A stretch of DNA of 64,000 bases from Pseudopithomyces maydicus. Its lineage: Eukaryota > Ascomycota > Dothideomycetes > Pleosporales > Didymosphaeriaceae. Each line of letters starts with the position of its first letter. Positions within the stretch are counted from its first letter, which is position 1. The position numbers were made by a program, and so were the translations under genes. Of this stretch, positions 45,657 through 57,197 are shown piece after piece. The stretch covers positions 248,001 through 312,000 of the forward strand of contig JANTUC010000001.1 of assembly GCA_026873275.1 (NCBI GenBank), given 5' to 3'. The notes beneath the pieces are model-generated. The model was not told where the DNA came from. It ran no database searches and saw only the letters and a program-made list of their open reading frames with translations.

Positions 45657-47101
45657 ATGAGCCATCAAAGCGAGCCGCGACGTCTGGCCAATATCCCTTC
45701 TTCCTCTGCGTTGAAAGCGGTGGATACCCCGGCAACTTTACAACCGCACGACCCCCAAATTCACTGCCGCAAAGCCCGCCCCAATGAATCCTCAAATGCC
45801 TTTCGGTTCGACTATCTCGATGAAGGTGCTGCCAACGTGGTCTTCCGGGTCCAGCCGTGTCTTCCTGGAGATGGCGGCTCAAAGCAGGACGGATTCGTTT
45901 TTGAAGGTCAGCACGGTGTTGTTCTGACGCGGAAAGAGCTGGATCGCAAAGTCTTGCGGATGAGCAAGGGCAAACCGAAGACGCTGAGGTACAAGGAGAT
46001 CATGGACGGTTTCCAAGACGACATATTACCTCTATTCAGGAAGACCAGGCCACGGTTAGAATCAAACAGCACTGAACAGGATGCTACGCCCAGGAAATCC
46101 CTGAATCTTAACATCGATGATTCCTTCGAAGCGTTCGTCATGGAACACCGGGGCGTCTCCATCTGTCCCGAGGCGATCGAACTTCTTATATCTGAACTGC
46201 ACAAGCACTGTCCGCACAACAGGCACATCACACCGCATCACCTGGACGAACAGGGTATACTGCTCCCAGACATGTCAGCAGAGCCCAATCAATCGGTTTT
46301 CACGGTCGAAGTCAAACCCAAATGGCTTTTACAGTCGCCTGACGCGCCCCGAGATGCGTATCTTTGTCGTACATGCGCCCTCCACGCGTCAAGAAAAGCA
46401 GAAAAAGAGTACAAGGGCGCCTGGATATGCCCGCTAGCGCTCGCAATTGGGAATGCTCCAGCGATTGAGCAGTGGCTCCGTGTCACACTGGAAATTGCAT
46501 CAGCGGGTGAGTCTACGCTTTTTATTTCGTACCACCATACAGAGTGGGCCCTCCAGCTTGCGCACCCTACGCCATTGCATGAACCATTCCGGATTGAAAC
46601 ACTACCCCGAATCATCTACTTCAATATGTCACACACTAATCGATTCTTACAGAAGGACGGCTGAAGCCCAACGCCATCGAAAAACTTGTCAGCCGTGCCC
46701 TCGTCTATCTCACCGACGGTCCTGGTCATACACTTCTTCAACATCTGCGCTATCTCCAGGCTCAAACCGACAAATATGGCATCCTCGGAAGTCATACAAG
46801 CAAAAACAAAATGGTAACCGACATAGTTAACGATGATTCTGCTTACGGTCTCCGCCTCGCCATGACATTACGCGACTGCTCCCTGTTCATGCGCATTCCT
46901 TACGTCGACAACCTGCCAATAGAAGCGAAGCTTGGCGACCTGGACTTTAAATCCTCCGACAAGCTAGAAGACTGGTACCAAAAGGAGGAAGCACTGGTAA
47001 ATGGGGGCTGGTACGTCAATGTCGAAGACGGAATGGCTGGGGGACCTAGTGGGTGTTGGGTGGCGAGCGGGTGGACAATGCACGCGCCTCGGTATTTTTA
47101 A
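45657..47101 (+). CDS. ipk1: Inositol-pentakisphosphate 2-kinase
   Basis: 432 residues, two exons, intron 46507-46652 (146 nt, GTGAGT donor, TTACAG acceptor). Ipk1 phosphorylates Ins(1,3,4,5,6)P5 at the 2 position to phytate, needed for mRNA export and signalling. Signatures: FDYLDEGAANVVFRV (nucleotide loop), FTVEVKPKWLLQS (the EVKPK motif), LCRTCALHASRK, MTLRDCSLFMRIP and the C-terminal LGDLDFKSSDKLEDWYQKEE. The intron lies in the linker before EGRLKPNAIEKLV. The start at 45657 is the first ATG in this frame after a stop-rich leader. No frame disruption. Confidence 0.95.
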
Positions 47102-48173
47102 TTAGCTTGGGTCATTAGCTTGGTTTTGGTTCACGGGAGTTTTGGTCTTGGGGTATACCCATATGTTGGTTTGAGTCTTTAGATCGGTTCTCTGGTATAG
47201 TCAATACGACGCTCTCCTCTTCACCCGCTTTACAAGGGCAACGGCTCACAGTGCAACTTGGTACATGCTCCGCCTTCCCTAAGAGAAAATATTCATTTTA
47301 CATGGACTAGGCCATGAAGTTTGTAGAATCTACATGCTGTACACGGTCATATCGCCTCTATCATTTTGACCCTTATCCCCGCCGGTTTACTCAAGCGTCG
47401 CACAATCACAATGCATGCCTGTTGCGCTGAATTAGGTATATTGCACGAGCACGGAAATACTTACGTACAAAATAGCAATACATTACCCTAAATTGGAAAT
47501 CAGGTCGCCTAGTGTCTGTCACACCGCAGCAACAAGTCGGGATCAAAGAGAAGAGTACCTACTACCGTCCTCAACAATCCGCCGTGCCATGCAGAACACT
47601 CAACTCCGCATCAAAGAATCAGTTCGAATTCTCACACGAACGAGATTCGCAATGCTGCACAGAATGTTGCCATCCGGGCATTTTGTGAGTGGCTCGGTAT
47701 GAGGCGCACTGCACCCCGTCCAAGCGCATCCATGGATCGGCGGTCACACGCAGGTACATCAGGCACGAATTAACCCACTCGAATGCCGACAGAAGGTGTG
47801 ATGCGGTGTAGTCGCCCGGGAATTAAGCAGAAAGAGCGGTAGCGAACGAGAGGAAGGTTTGCCGCACTTTCTGTGTGAGAACGCCATATTGCGTGATCGG
47901 TGTTTCGGTTTGCAAAAGCTCTGCGGTACTAGTTGGGTACATTGACTTCTTTGTCTGGCAACAACAATCCTCGATCTTCTTTTCAACCCTTTTACTCCTT
48001 GGACTTTGACAACGAAGGCTTTTGTAATCACGTGAATATCGAGGTCCCGCCACTCTGATACCGAAACTTGCAAAGAAATCGAACGAGATAATATATTCCT
48101 TGGAAGAACTACGAAGAAAGAAAAAGATTATATAAAAGAGATTTGAGAGCGTTATTCAAGCAGTGTGTCGAGA
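47102..48173. promoter_or_regulatory. Intergenic, ipk1 3' end and UPF0643 promoter
   Basis: 1.07 kb without a supportable gene. TATAAAAG at 48131-48138 lies 36 bp before the downstream ATG, implying a very short leader. The preceding 100 bp are purine-rich (GAAGAACTACGAAGAAAG). Confidence 0.5.
48131..48138 (+). promoter_or_regulatory. TATA box of UPF0643 gene
   Basis: TATAAAAG only 36 nt upstream of the chosen ATG (48174). If transcription starts 30 or more nt downstream, the leader would be nearly absent; a later ATG is not obvious in frame. Confidence 0.45.
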
Positions 48174-49020
48174 ATGGCTCCAGGTCTTGACCTGACAGTT
48201 CTGGCACGAGAAATCGGAGCACACGACAGCATCACAGTTTCAAAAACCAGTACCAAAGACAATGTAGCAACCAATTTTCACTCCCTATCCGCCGTTCTGG
48301 ATCCTGAAACAGTCACCCAAGAATTCGACGAACTGCGATTCGAGGCAGCAGCATCCCGCCAACTCCCCAATCCCACCAACATCGACCAAAACCACACTGT
48401 CGCCACCTCTACCCAACTCATATCCTCCCCATATAACAACCCTGGCCACTACCTCGACCTAACAACCCTCGACACACCCAACCTCATCTTTGCCAAGGCC
48501 CTCACCGCGCTCAAACCACTACGCTCTGACTACGCTACCGCACCTTATATCTCGTCCCTGGACTTCCCTGCGGTTCTTTCCCTCATCCGCCGCTTCTCCC
48601 ACGAGCTTGGGTACACCTGGACATCCCACAGCTTCTATGTCGTTATCTTCCGTTCTCAGCTCAAGGCCGACATCGACAATGATTTGCTGTACAAGCTGGA
48701 CTACGAGAGCCACCGCGAGGCGTGCGAGTCGGGCGGGTTGCTGAAGTACTGGTTTGGGAAGACGGATGGGGAGAGGAGGAATCTTGCGACTTGTATGTGT
48801 TCTTGATAGGCAGTGTGGCCGGCGAGTGGAATGAGTGTGCTAATATGTTGCAGGCTTCTGGCGCTCGAGACTTGATGCGCATCAGGGTGGTCTTGGGCCC
48901 TGGCATAAGAAGGCTCGGGCTGCTGGGCGCACGCTGTATGAGTCGATTAGATTTTCGACGCATAAGTTCACTGTTGTGGATGGTGCGGAGGAGATTCGAT
49001 TTGAGGACTGGGAGGAGTAA
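48174..49020 (+). CDS. UPF0643 family protein
   Basis: 261 residues, two exons, intron 48793-48853 (61 nt, branch gctaata). Family features: AYLDLTT-like HYLDLTTLDTPNLIFAKAL, DYATAPYISSLDF, YVVIFRSQL, GGLLKYWFG and, after the intron, FWRSRLDAHQGGLGPWHKKARAAGRTLYE. These are the diagnostic blocks of the fungal UPF0643 family, whose biochemical role is unknown. The start is ATG 48174 (gagaATGgctcc); an earlier near-start is not ATG. No signal peptide. It is convergent with the DeSI-Trx-PUL gene. Confidence 0.88.
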
Positions 49021-49380
49021 TGTAGTGGAGGCTGTGGGTTGATTTGCATTCTTTTCTATTTTCCCTCTGCCGACAGATCCAGCATCATTTCATGCTTACA
49101 GGACCAGCTGTGTAAGTTGTCGGCGGATACCCTGAGAGACACGACTTTAGCGTCTTTTTTAAACATGCACGAGGGCAGCACATTAGCGATAGGCGCGGAT
49201 TCATAGATTGTTATAGCATTAGCATGGCGTTGTGGCACAGGCATACACTAGCATGCTAGACTGAATTACGATTATAGACGAAACATTCATATTTCGAAAA
49301 ATCTCCAAAAATCATGAAAAAAATTATCGCATTGTATGGGTATATGGATATATGACTAGAATCTAGTTCCCTCTTCCCCT
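49021..49380. other. Convergent 3' region, UPF0643 and DeSI fusion
   Basis: 360 bp, AT-rich near 49290-49350, shared 3' flank of two converging genes; nothing else seen. Confidence 0.5.
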
Positions 49381-51247
49381 TCAAACATCTAGTAAACTCT
49401 TGATTTCCTTCACCAACATCCTATCATGCAGCACCTTTGGCTGCAGCTTCTCCACCGTACCCGCAGCATCCATAGCCCTCCAAAGATCCCTCACTTCGCC
49501 ATCCATAGGAGCGCAATAGGCCAGCCAACCTGTACATATCAGTGCCATCTTTTTCACGTCGCCAAAGTCTTCCTCTGAACCCAGAATCTCAAGCAACGAT
49601 GCCAATAGCTCGACTTGCTCTGAGTCCTCCAGCTCAGACTCTGAGGGAAGAGAAGCTGTTGGGTTTGATGTATGCTGTTTCATGCGGATTTTGTGATTGG
49701 AAGATGCAATGTTCATAGCGAGACTGAGTGCCGAGGCTTTCAGCGCGGGGTGCTTTTCGTCCAACAAGGCCGTCGTGAGGATGGAGACAAGCATTGAGGA
49801 GAGTGGCGGTGAAAGAAGGTGAGGGACGAACAAGGACGAATTAAAAGCATTGCAGGCCAGGTGCAGAGCTGTGAGGCGCAGGTTGTAAGGTGCAGACTCT
49901 CCGAGGCCATTGACGTGATTCAGCAAATGCGCCACTGTTGCAGGTGTGCCGGTGGCGCCAGCATGCTCTTCTGCGAAGAAACCCGCTACGCGCACATCAG
50001 TCAATGCAACACGGAGCAAGTCTAGAGATGTGAAAAGAAGCTCCGGGGTAAGCTAGATGTGCTCCTGCGGAGGAAATCAGCGAACTTTGGCAGCTTTGTC
50101 AGAGGAGCTTCCATGGCACCAAGTCGTTCACGAGCATCGATGAATGAGACAATGGACGAAACAGCCTCGTCTTTGCCTGCATCTCCCATCTTTGCGACGA
50201 CTTTTTCTAGCGGAGGCACCTTTGTATATAGAATCGGCCGCTGGCTCTGGCTTAGCAACTTTGGCAGACTCTTTGAGAGATGAGGATGTGTTGGAAATGC
50301 TTCGTTTAGAAGAAGTTCCATGTTGCTTCGCAGTTGGCGTGGATCAGCTCCGCTCCACTCGTCCCGCTGCTGGCCTCGGAGGAATGTGACAAATGTTGGT
50401 GTCGCGCGAATATGAGGAAATCGTATCCCAATCGAGCGGTCTGCGAAGCTGAAATCAATCTTCAGGAAAATGCACTTTTCGCCCGCCTCGGCAGCCAAAT
50501 CATCGAAGGGCTGGTACATGATCTTGCAGGGTCCACAGGTTGAACTGGTGAAGAAAATGATGGCGCAACGATCCTTTGCGAGGTTTAGTAGGCGATCCAC
50601 TGCCTGGATGGTGGTAACATTGTTCACACGTCCAGTCGCCTCCTTGAGCTCTGCTTCAGCTTTCGAGAGTGTGGGTGCCGAGATGGACGCGCCGTTTTGC
50701 GTCGCGCTGTGCACTGCTGGGGCCACGGCACCATTCTGAGGCGTAGGGGCTTGCGTGACAGGTCTCATGGCGGCATCAATTTGGGGCCTCAACATCTGGC
50801 CGAACGGTGTATCCAAGACCGTCTGCGGGAGACTTGTAATGTGGTCCGGTATCCCCTTCCCCACCAAGAACATGGAAAAATCGTTGGAAAAGTTATTGCA
50901 GTTGTGGGCAAATAGGTCGTACGACTCGGGCGTATATACTTGTTTCAAGCTTTCAAGGTATTCGAGAACGACTTCGATGGGCAGCTCGGTTCGTCCTAAA
51001 TGTATGGTCTCCATGGGGTTGCCGTGATGGGTGGCGCCTGCACGACATGTTTGCACGCCCTGGCCAAAGTAGTATTCGATGCCCTGGAGGACGATGGACG
51101 TATGGTAAACGGCGTCGATTTGGATCCCCAGAAATTGCTGGGACATGGAGCGTGCTAGACCCTGATCCGTTGTTAGCAGGATTCAAACTAAAAGTCGTTC
51201 GTGGGAGTTACCTGCGACAGGTCATACACGTAGAGCTGTACATCCAT
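49381..51247 (-). CDS. DeSI (PPPDE) peptidase-thioredoxin-PUL fusion
   Basis: About 605 residues. N-terminal PPPDE/DeSI domain with catalytic His32 (DAVYHTSIV) and Cys100 (LFAHNCNNFSNDF), predicted to remove SUMO or ubiquitin-like modifiers. A thioredoxin domain follows with the CGPC active site (TSSTCGPCKIMY), then a PUL domain (LPKFADFL ... LDLLRVALTDVRVAGFFAEE and C-terminal armadillo-like helices), the module that binds Cdc48/p97 in Doa1/PLAA. An intron at 51162-51211 (50 nt) joins VYDLSQ to GLARSMSQQ. One base is missing in the G4 run 50045-50048 (frame RRSTSSL to PPELLFTSL), so the PUL domain is out of frame as written. The architecture suggests a redox-sensitive deconjugase acting with Cdc48; this is inference. 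Confidence 0.9.
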
Positions 51248-51839
51248 CGCGAAGGCTATTGTGGACTGGCGGGTACGGCAGGAATAGTGAGAGACTATCG
51301 GGGCATATATCCGAGGCTCCTGAATCTAGGTACAAGCGACCGTGAAGACACAACCGAGGCGCTGCAAACAGTGTGTTAATTATACGTAGAGGTTTTAGGC
51401 AGGCGGGCGGTGACGTACTTTTGAGGCTCAGGGCCCCGCCACCGCGCTTCCAGTGTCAGCGCGCTAGCACGTGCGACACTTTTGGTCCGTCTCAACCTTC
51501 CATGGATTCTTCACGCTTCTCTCGCTAAAACAGACGTCGTCGTTGCTTGCAATGAGATAGAAAAGTGGTCACGCATCGGCACACTGGTAGATACACGTAC
51601 TTGGTTATTCCAAGGCAGAGATTGGGAGTATTCTTCGAGGCCAAAACGCAGCAAGCTCCAAGTATGTACAATGTAAATTCGTAAACTGACAGTTCGGACC
51701 TCGCAATCCTTGTTGCCGGGTCCTCGTGCAAGGTAATTTGAATTGATTTCCGTATGTATTCGTTCAATATTCACACGTAGATTCGCTGCCCAGGCTCCCA
51801 CAGCACTGATCCCCACCGACACTCACACCATTTGTCCAC
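51248..51839. other. Intergenic, upstream of the DeSI fusion gene
   Basis: About 590 bp with the DeSI gene promoter and the 3' end of the small secreted-protein gene. No gene or repeat supported. Confidence 0.5.
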
Positions 51840-52193
51840 CTATTTAGTTGGGTCCTCGGAGAACGGTGGCTTGCCGATCCAGCTCTTCACCTCGACATCC
51901 TCAAACTGGGTGCAGCCATCCTCCTTTGTGAAGACTACAACAGGAGTGCCGGTGCAGTTGGTGTCTGAGTAACCAGTAACGAATCCGTATTTAGAAACCG
52001 TCGAGACACGGACGAGGGCAGAACCGCCTTTGGGAAGTGTTCGATCTTGGCAGCCATTTCCAAAAACCGTCTTTGCGCCGGTAGAGGCGTCACAGGTCAA
52101 GCTCTTTTCGAAGATGCTGACGACGAACTCGATGGGGTCGTCCGCAGCAGCAATGGCCGCAAAAGCAAGGGCAAAGATGGATTGAACGCGCAT
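51840..52193 (-). CDS. Small secreted cysteine-containing protein
   Basis: 117 residues, single exon. A signal peptide (MRVQSIFALAFAAIAAADD) is followed by a ~98-residue mature chain with four cysteines (LTC, NGC, TNC, DGC) that could form two disulfides, Gly/Thr-rich beta-type sequence, and no known domain. Such size and composition are typical of apoplastic candidate effectors or antimicrobial-type proteins of plant-associated fungi, but no homologue is recognised. A TATA element (TATAAA read on the minus strand, 52291-52296) lies about 98 bp upstream of the ATG. Confidence 0.75.
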   Translation of the reverse strand: MRVQSIFALAFAAIAAADDPIEFVVSIFEKSLTCDASTGAKTVFGNGCQDRTLPKGGSALVRVSTVSKYGFVTGYSDTNCTGTPVVVFTKEDGCTQFEDVEVKSWIGKPPFSEDPTK

Positions 52194-52957
52194 GCTGGCA
52201 GCTGGGCCTTTGTATAGAGTGTTTTATGAGGGATAAAGATCGTTTGACTCGCAGGTGGTGATCGACTGAGGAGAGGTGGTAAGAGAGAGCTTTATACTTT
52301 CTCGTCTCCCGAACACTACGCCCTGTAGCAGCGACATATCGCTGCTAGTTGCCCTGCAACCACATAATGCCCTATAAAAAACAGAGAGGTAGCATGATGG
52401 TTCGAACATTTCTCGCGCGGCAAGTTTTCAACTGCTCTTCCAGGCTAGGTAAGGCGGACAGGGACGTCACATGTGGTATATAATATCTCGGACATAAGCG
52501 ACAACCCTGTTCGCAGTCATCCAACTGACGACTGGCGGCCCCATAGCATGAGGCCCGAAGTCAGAGCGCACACACTAGTAGACTGTCCGGCCGAAAGTAT
52601 GTCATCAGGACTTTGATGCCAACAAAAAGTCCGCCAATGGTTGAGTTAAAGCCCGCGCCAGGATCAATTATCCTCCCCCAAAGGAATAGGTGGATACGGA
52701 ACAAGCGACTCATTCTCTACCCTAATTACGTTCCCCTTAGTTTGTCCAAGGGTCCCTTAAGCCAAGGGTATTTCACCTTGCCGCGCGCAACAATTGTATT
52801 GTAAGAACATCGATGCCCCTAAAGGCTCTTTTAAGATAGAACAATTTTTCAAGGACCCCAAAGAGATGAAGAGCTTGCAGTACTCATAGGTAGCAAAAGA
52901 TGAAATAATCAGATCACCTGGAGATCATGAAGAAAGTTATCAGGATCTACTCATATT
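52194..52957. other. Intergenic between two small secreted-protein genes
   Basis: 760 bp. It holds the promoter of the 117-residue protein (TATA at 52291-52296) and the 3' flank of the GPI-type gene. Nothing else seen. Confidence 0.5.
52291..52296 (-). promoter_or_regulatory. TATA box of small secreted-protein gene
   Basis: TATAAA on the minus strand, about 98 bp upstream of the ATG at 52193, with a GAGAAAG context just upstream. Confidence 0.45.
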
Positions 52958-53694
52958 CTACAGGGCCAAAGCTCCAGCAAGCATTATCGCACCACCCATC
53001 CCAAAGTCGAAAACTGCGCCTGTAGGACGCGCTAAGCTCCCGGCTCTTCCAGATGATGCAGTAAAAGATGGACGTGTTGATGTCGTAGTTGGTTGAAAAG
53101 GAAAGGTCACTGGCAGTAAGCATGGTAAGCATTGTTCAGCTCAAATCGACCCCTATGACCTCTCTTGGACTTACAATCAGAAGTCACTGTTGCGAGCACA
53201 GTCCTATTCTTTTTGCTCCGGTCGCTCTGATCACTTCCCTCATCTTTCCCTATATAATTAGAGGAGGTATAAGCCATACTCGACGTGCACGAATCTAGCC
53301 CGTGGTCCTTTTTGCATGTCCCCGAGAACGAAATATTGTGTTGACTGAAAGACATCGCCCATGTCGATGGGCCTTGCGTGTACTGATAATTAGTACATTC
53401 GAAAATCTCTGCCGTTATCGTAGAGGGAGTGGGTGTTGGGAAAGTGGCTGTGCTATCCCATAAACCTGTAGGTACCAAAAATCGCCATTGACTGCCTAAA
53501 TCATCGATTGTTTGGCAATCATACATAAATGTAGTAGCCGTTGCGTCCACACCTATGATCGTAACGGTATCGATCATCCTGGGTACAGCAGGTGAGTAGG
53601 CCTCAACACTTAAGGTTCTTGAAACAGTGCCATAAGTAAAATCCGCCTGGATAGTCGGAGCCAGCAAAAGAGTGATGAGAATTGGGATATACAT
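52958..53694 (-). CDS. Secreted GPI-anchor-type protein, unknown function
   Basis: 223 residues, two exons, intron 53110-53174 (65 nt). Signal peptide MYIPILITLLLAPTIQA; a ~165-residue domain with four cysteines (YDC, FEC, GTC, DSC) and several N-x-S/T sites; then a Thr/Ser-rich stalk (QPTTTSTRPSFTASSGRAGS) and a terminal hydrophobic tail (GGAIMLAGALAL) directly before the stop, the classic GPI-signal layout. The intron removes the only frame conflict, and the second exon makes sense only as this stalk and tail. No enzymatic motif is seen; a cell-wall or plasma-membrane protein is inferred. Confidence 0.78.
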
Positions 53695-54487
53695 GTCCGA
53701 GACGGAAGGAGATCAAAACTGCCAATACAAGTGTTTGTTTAGTTGGCCTTCAAAGTAAGAGATATGCAAGCCTGTTTATATTCTTCTTTCTGGCAAGGAT
53801 TTACGCCCGATACAAAGGGTAAGTATCCCGGTAAGCCAAGTTAGGCCTCCTGCTGGGAAAGAAAGCATCCAAGCCACACCTGCTACACCCGACGTGGTTC
53901 TATGGGGAAATATTCTCAGCAGTTCTATTAATCCTCTTAGATCTGGAATACCAATGCATGTATCTTGCTCACTGGCGAGCTGTCCATCACACCATCAGAC
54001 TTGAGGAATAGCGCACAGGGCATATGTAGCAAAACATCTTTACACCATACAAGCAGTCTCGCATATTTGCTTTGAATTTTATTCTAGAGCTTACGAAAGC
54101 CTATTTATACTGTAGATCTTTTGAACCGCCTTGCAGTTGCGGTCAACAACGTTGTGTCGGTATAGATGGGTTGAGCCTCGGCCCCCGTCACCATCTGCAG
54201 GGCGTACGCACCTCATCAGCCTTACCGGCTTCCTAAAAGGGAAACAGTTACGATGCTAGAATACTACCACGAAATTCTAGAAAATTATCCTGAAGCGATC
54301 CGTGGGTAGCATCGCAAGTATTGTGCCAGTATTTAAATGAATTAATATAAGATGAACATTCGGATGAGCGGAGCTACCTAACTATGTCATATAGAGAGAG
54401 AATCTGGTCATGAGCGACTTACTAGTCGTGTTGACTGATTTATCTTCATTAGCTTTCTATATATTGCAGCTGTAGAACTAAACTAGC
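53695..54487. other. Intergenic between GPI-type gene and 5S rRNA
   Basis: About 790 bp, AT-rich, with no supportable gene, tRNA or repeat. Confidence 0.5.
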
Positions 54488-54606
54488 ACATACGACCATA
54501 GGACATTGAATATTGGGCTTCCCGTCCGCTCAGCCTTACACAAGCAGTGTACCGGCGGATTAGTAGTTAGGTGGGTGACCACTAGCGAATCCCCGCTGTT
54601 GTATGT
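54488..54606 (+). rRNA. 5S ribosomal RNA
   Basis: 119 nt from ACATACGACC to GTTGTATGT. Blocks match fungal 5S: GGGCTTCCCGTCCGCTCAGCC, then GGTGGGTGACCACTAGCGAATC (internal control C-box). The terminal helix pairs ACATACGAC with GTTGTATGT over 9 bp. Helix II is conserved by compensation: CATTG 54504-54508 pairs with CAGTG 54545-54549 although both arms differ from the common GTGTGG/CCACAC type. A T-run follows at once (GTATGTTTTT), a Pol III terminator. It is a single dispersed copy, as usual in Pezizomycotina. Confidence 0.93.
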
Positions 54607-54622
54607 TTTTGACCTTTTTTTT
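54606..54622 (+). terminator. Pol III terminator of 5S rRNA
   Basis: T5 immediately after the 5S 3' end, followed by a second run of eight T (54615-54622). Confidence 0.7.
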
Positions 54623-54859
54623 CACTAGACCTAGCCTAGGTCCATATAATAGATAAGCTAGGATGCTTAACTTTCTCTTTACCCTCTTTATCCATCATGC
54701 TTTTTTCTTTCTTTATGCTTTATCATTCTTATCAAACGGATCCAGTCAATTATAGAATATCAGACTTAAGCAATGAAAATCAAATTCAGAGCAATTTGTT
54801 ATTAACCTGCGCAGCATCTGCCACAGTGTAACACTATGGACAGCAAAGTCTTTAGTGCA

Positions 54860-56261
54860 TCAGTGAACAGCGAGTCTGCTGATGGCGCCCCTGACCACTT
54901 CTTTCGCTCTTCCGTCCGGACTTCCACTGCCACTTCCTTGGCCATGAAGAGGCTCTTGCAACACGACTTTGTCCGGTCCTGTAATTGTTTGGCCTTTGGC
55001 CTGTGCAAAGCCAGCCGATCGAGTGTGCGCTGGGTTGGGGGAGTAGAACTCGTCGATGATAGGGTGTATCATGACAGTCTGCTTGTGTATTGTTACAGTG
55101 GAGTTGGTAGGGACAGTCACCCAGTTGTCTATGTTAAGGTTAGTGAGCTCTGGGTTGTATGATTCTAGTCCGTTAATAAATACAAAACAAGTGTGTGCAT
55201 GCACTGTACACTCCTTCTCGAAAAGAAAGCTCTTGACGCAGATAGTGCATCGAAATTAGGTCGACCATGTAGAGACTAGAAGAACCTATGCAAGACTTAC
55301 CTCGCTCAAAAGTCAGAGGCTCACTGGCTACTAAGACGATGTCGGAGCCTTTATCTCTCCGCTCCATCACGTAATCCTTCTGTCCAGGCTCTGTAACAGG
55401 CTGAGAGTTGGTTGCCTTCCAGCTTGTTCCGCTGCTCCAAAACAAACTTGCCGCCTCATCGGTACGGGAGCTTACGTAGCGTGAACATACGACGCTTTCC
55501 CCGTCTGTGACTGCGAAGTTGAGCAGACTTCTGCTGTCTTCATCCCCAATACCTTCGCTCCCAACAACCTCCTTGATCAACGCATTTATATGCTCGATGG
55601 TTTTCAAAATGCCTTTCCTTAGCACTGTATGACCAAACCCTTCATCTTTGTCAAGATCAATACCTGCTTTATCCAAGCAATCTAGGAACAATGCAAAAGC
55701 CCACTCCGAGTCTGTGGAACCTTGTACGTGTGTAAACCAGCGTTCATTGAGGCCCATGGCAAGTTTTCTCTTGATGCGCTTGAAGCTCCCAATACCTCCA
55801 TTGTGCATAAACATCAACCTCTTGTAGGAAAAAGGGTGGCAATTCTGGTCACTTAGATTGCCCTCGGTGGTGGCGCGTACATGGGCGAAGATGAGGCTGG
55901 AGGTGGTTTTGGACGCGATGCGCGAAAGATTGAGACAATTCCAGGCGGGGATCGTAGAAGTGAAAACACAGGGCTCGGGGCCCAGAGAAGGGGATGTGTA
56001 GTAACCGATACCGAAGCCATCTCCGTTATGCGGCCTGCGTGTGTCCTGTTCACTTCACATCAGAGTTGATTACTGTGGTGGGATAGAAATGCAGCATACA
56101 AGCCGAAGGCGCGAGTCAAATGACTGTGTCAATATAGAGTGTGTAGGGTTGAGGATGAGTTCTGAGAGGAGGATCTCGTCCTTGCCCTTGTATACCTGGG
56201 TTTGTTAGTTGCAGTTGTTGCACTTGGCAGAGTCAGTAGAGCTTACCATGAATCTGCACAT
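54860..56261 (-). CDS. dug3: Dug3-type class II glutamine amidotransferase
   Basis: 374 residues, four exons. MCRFM starts the protein with the catalytic Cys2 of class II amidotransferases. Introns: 56196-56246 (51 nt, right after ATG-TGC-AGA-TTC-ATG), 56046-56099 (54 nt), 55129-55300 (172 nt). Signatures: RPHNGDGFGIGYYT, FAHVRATTEGNLSDQNCHPF, MFMHNGGIG, QGSTDSEWAFALFLD, then ASEPLTFER|DNWVTVPTNST and KQTVMIHPI at the C-terminus. In yeast Dug3 works with Dug2 to start the cytosolic gamma-glutamyl-transpeptidase-independent breakdown of glutathione. The C-terminal tail (GQGSGSGSPDGR) is divergent. The first exon is only 15 nt of coding sequence. Confidence 0.95.
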
Positions 56262-57197
56262 AATGACGGAGCAACAAGGGCGCGAAGACAAATAGAGGGT
56301 CAATAGGTGGTTTAGCGGCTACGATTTGTCTAATGCTCGCGTATACGTTGGTTGTAAGTCACCGTGACTCTGGGCTAAGTGAAGGCGGTGAGATTGCGCC
56401 ATCCAAAAAACATATGACGATCCAATTCACTAGACAGCGAAACGCGCGAGGCTTCCTGTCGCTGTCCGAGAACCCAAGCTACAACGTGTTCGCAATTCTT
56501 ACGGCTGTCACCAAAAAGGGTTTCGAGACAAATTAGGGGCCCCCACGCGCAACACAGCTTTGGTTCGCATCGTGGGGTAGGCCATGCCAAGGACGATGAC
56601 GCATTACAGGCCGGGGCGCCAGGATCACATGAGTCACCGAGTCCCGCTGTTCCGAGGTCGGAACCGAACAATGTTTTGAAGAGTAATCGCATTCGCTATT
56701 GGCCGTGTATGGATGGAATACAGGCAAGCAATCCACCATCCCCCGAATTCTTTGCCCAAAACCATTGTCCTACCATGTCACATAGCACGTCACCATCCCA
56801 TCCGTCCCTCCACGAGCCCAGGCCGTACAAAAACAAGACAAATGGAACCACAAAACCAAACTATAAACGCCAGGGATATGATGCGGATGGAATTCAGGGG
56901 GTTACAAGACGGTGTATCTTACGATGCTTCATGAGTTAACATAACAAAAGGGGTCGGCCGCTGGGAATCTCGGGTCACTAGATCCGTTGTAAAGGAACAT
57001 CGCATTCCATATGGACGGAGGTAGGATGTGCAAAAGGTGTCGTATATTAAACAGTGTAGGCATATCCATCTGGATGTTACGATCCGAGGACTGGAACATC
57101 CGAGGCAAGCTTTCGAGCTGCGGATAGTGAGAGCAAGTCCAGTTTGACTGCAGCATGAGGAAGTGTACTTTTGAAATCGGATCCGTCGGTTAGTTGC
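56262..57197. other. Intergenic, dug3 promoter and importin alpha 3' end
   Basis: About 940 bp with the dug3 promoter on the left and the importin alpha 3'UTR on the right. No gene or RNA is supported. Confidence 0.5.
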
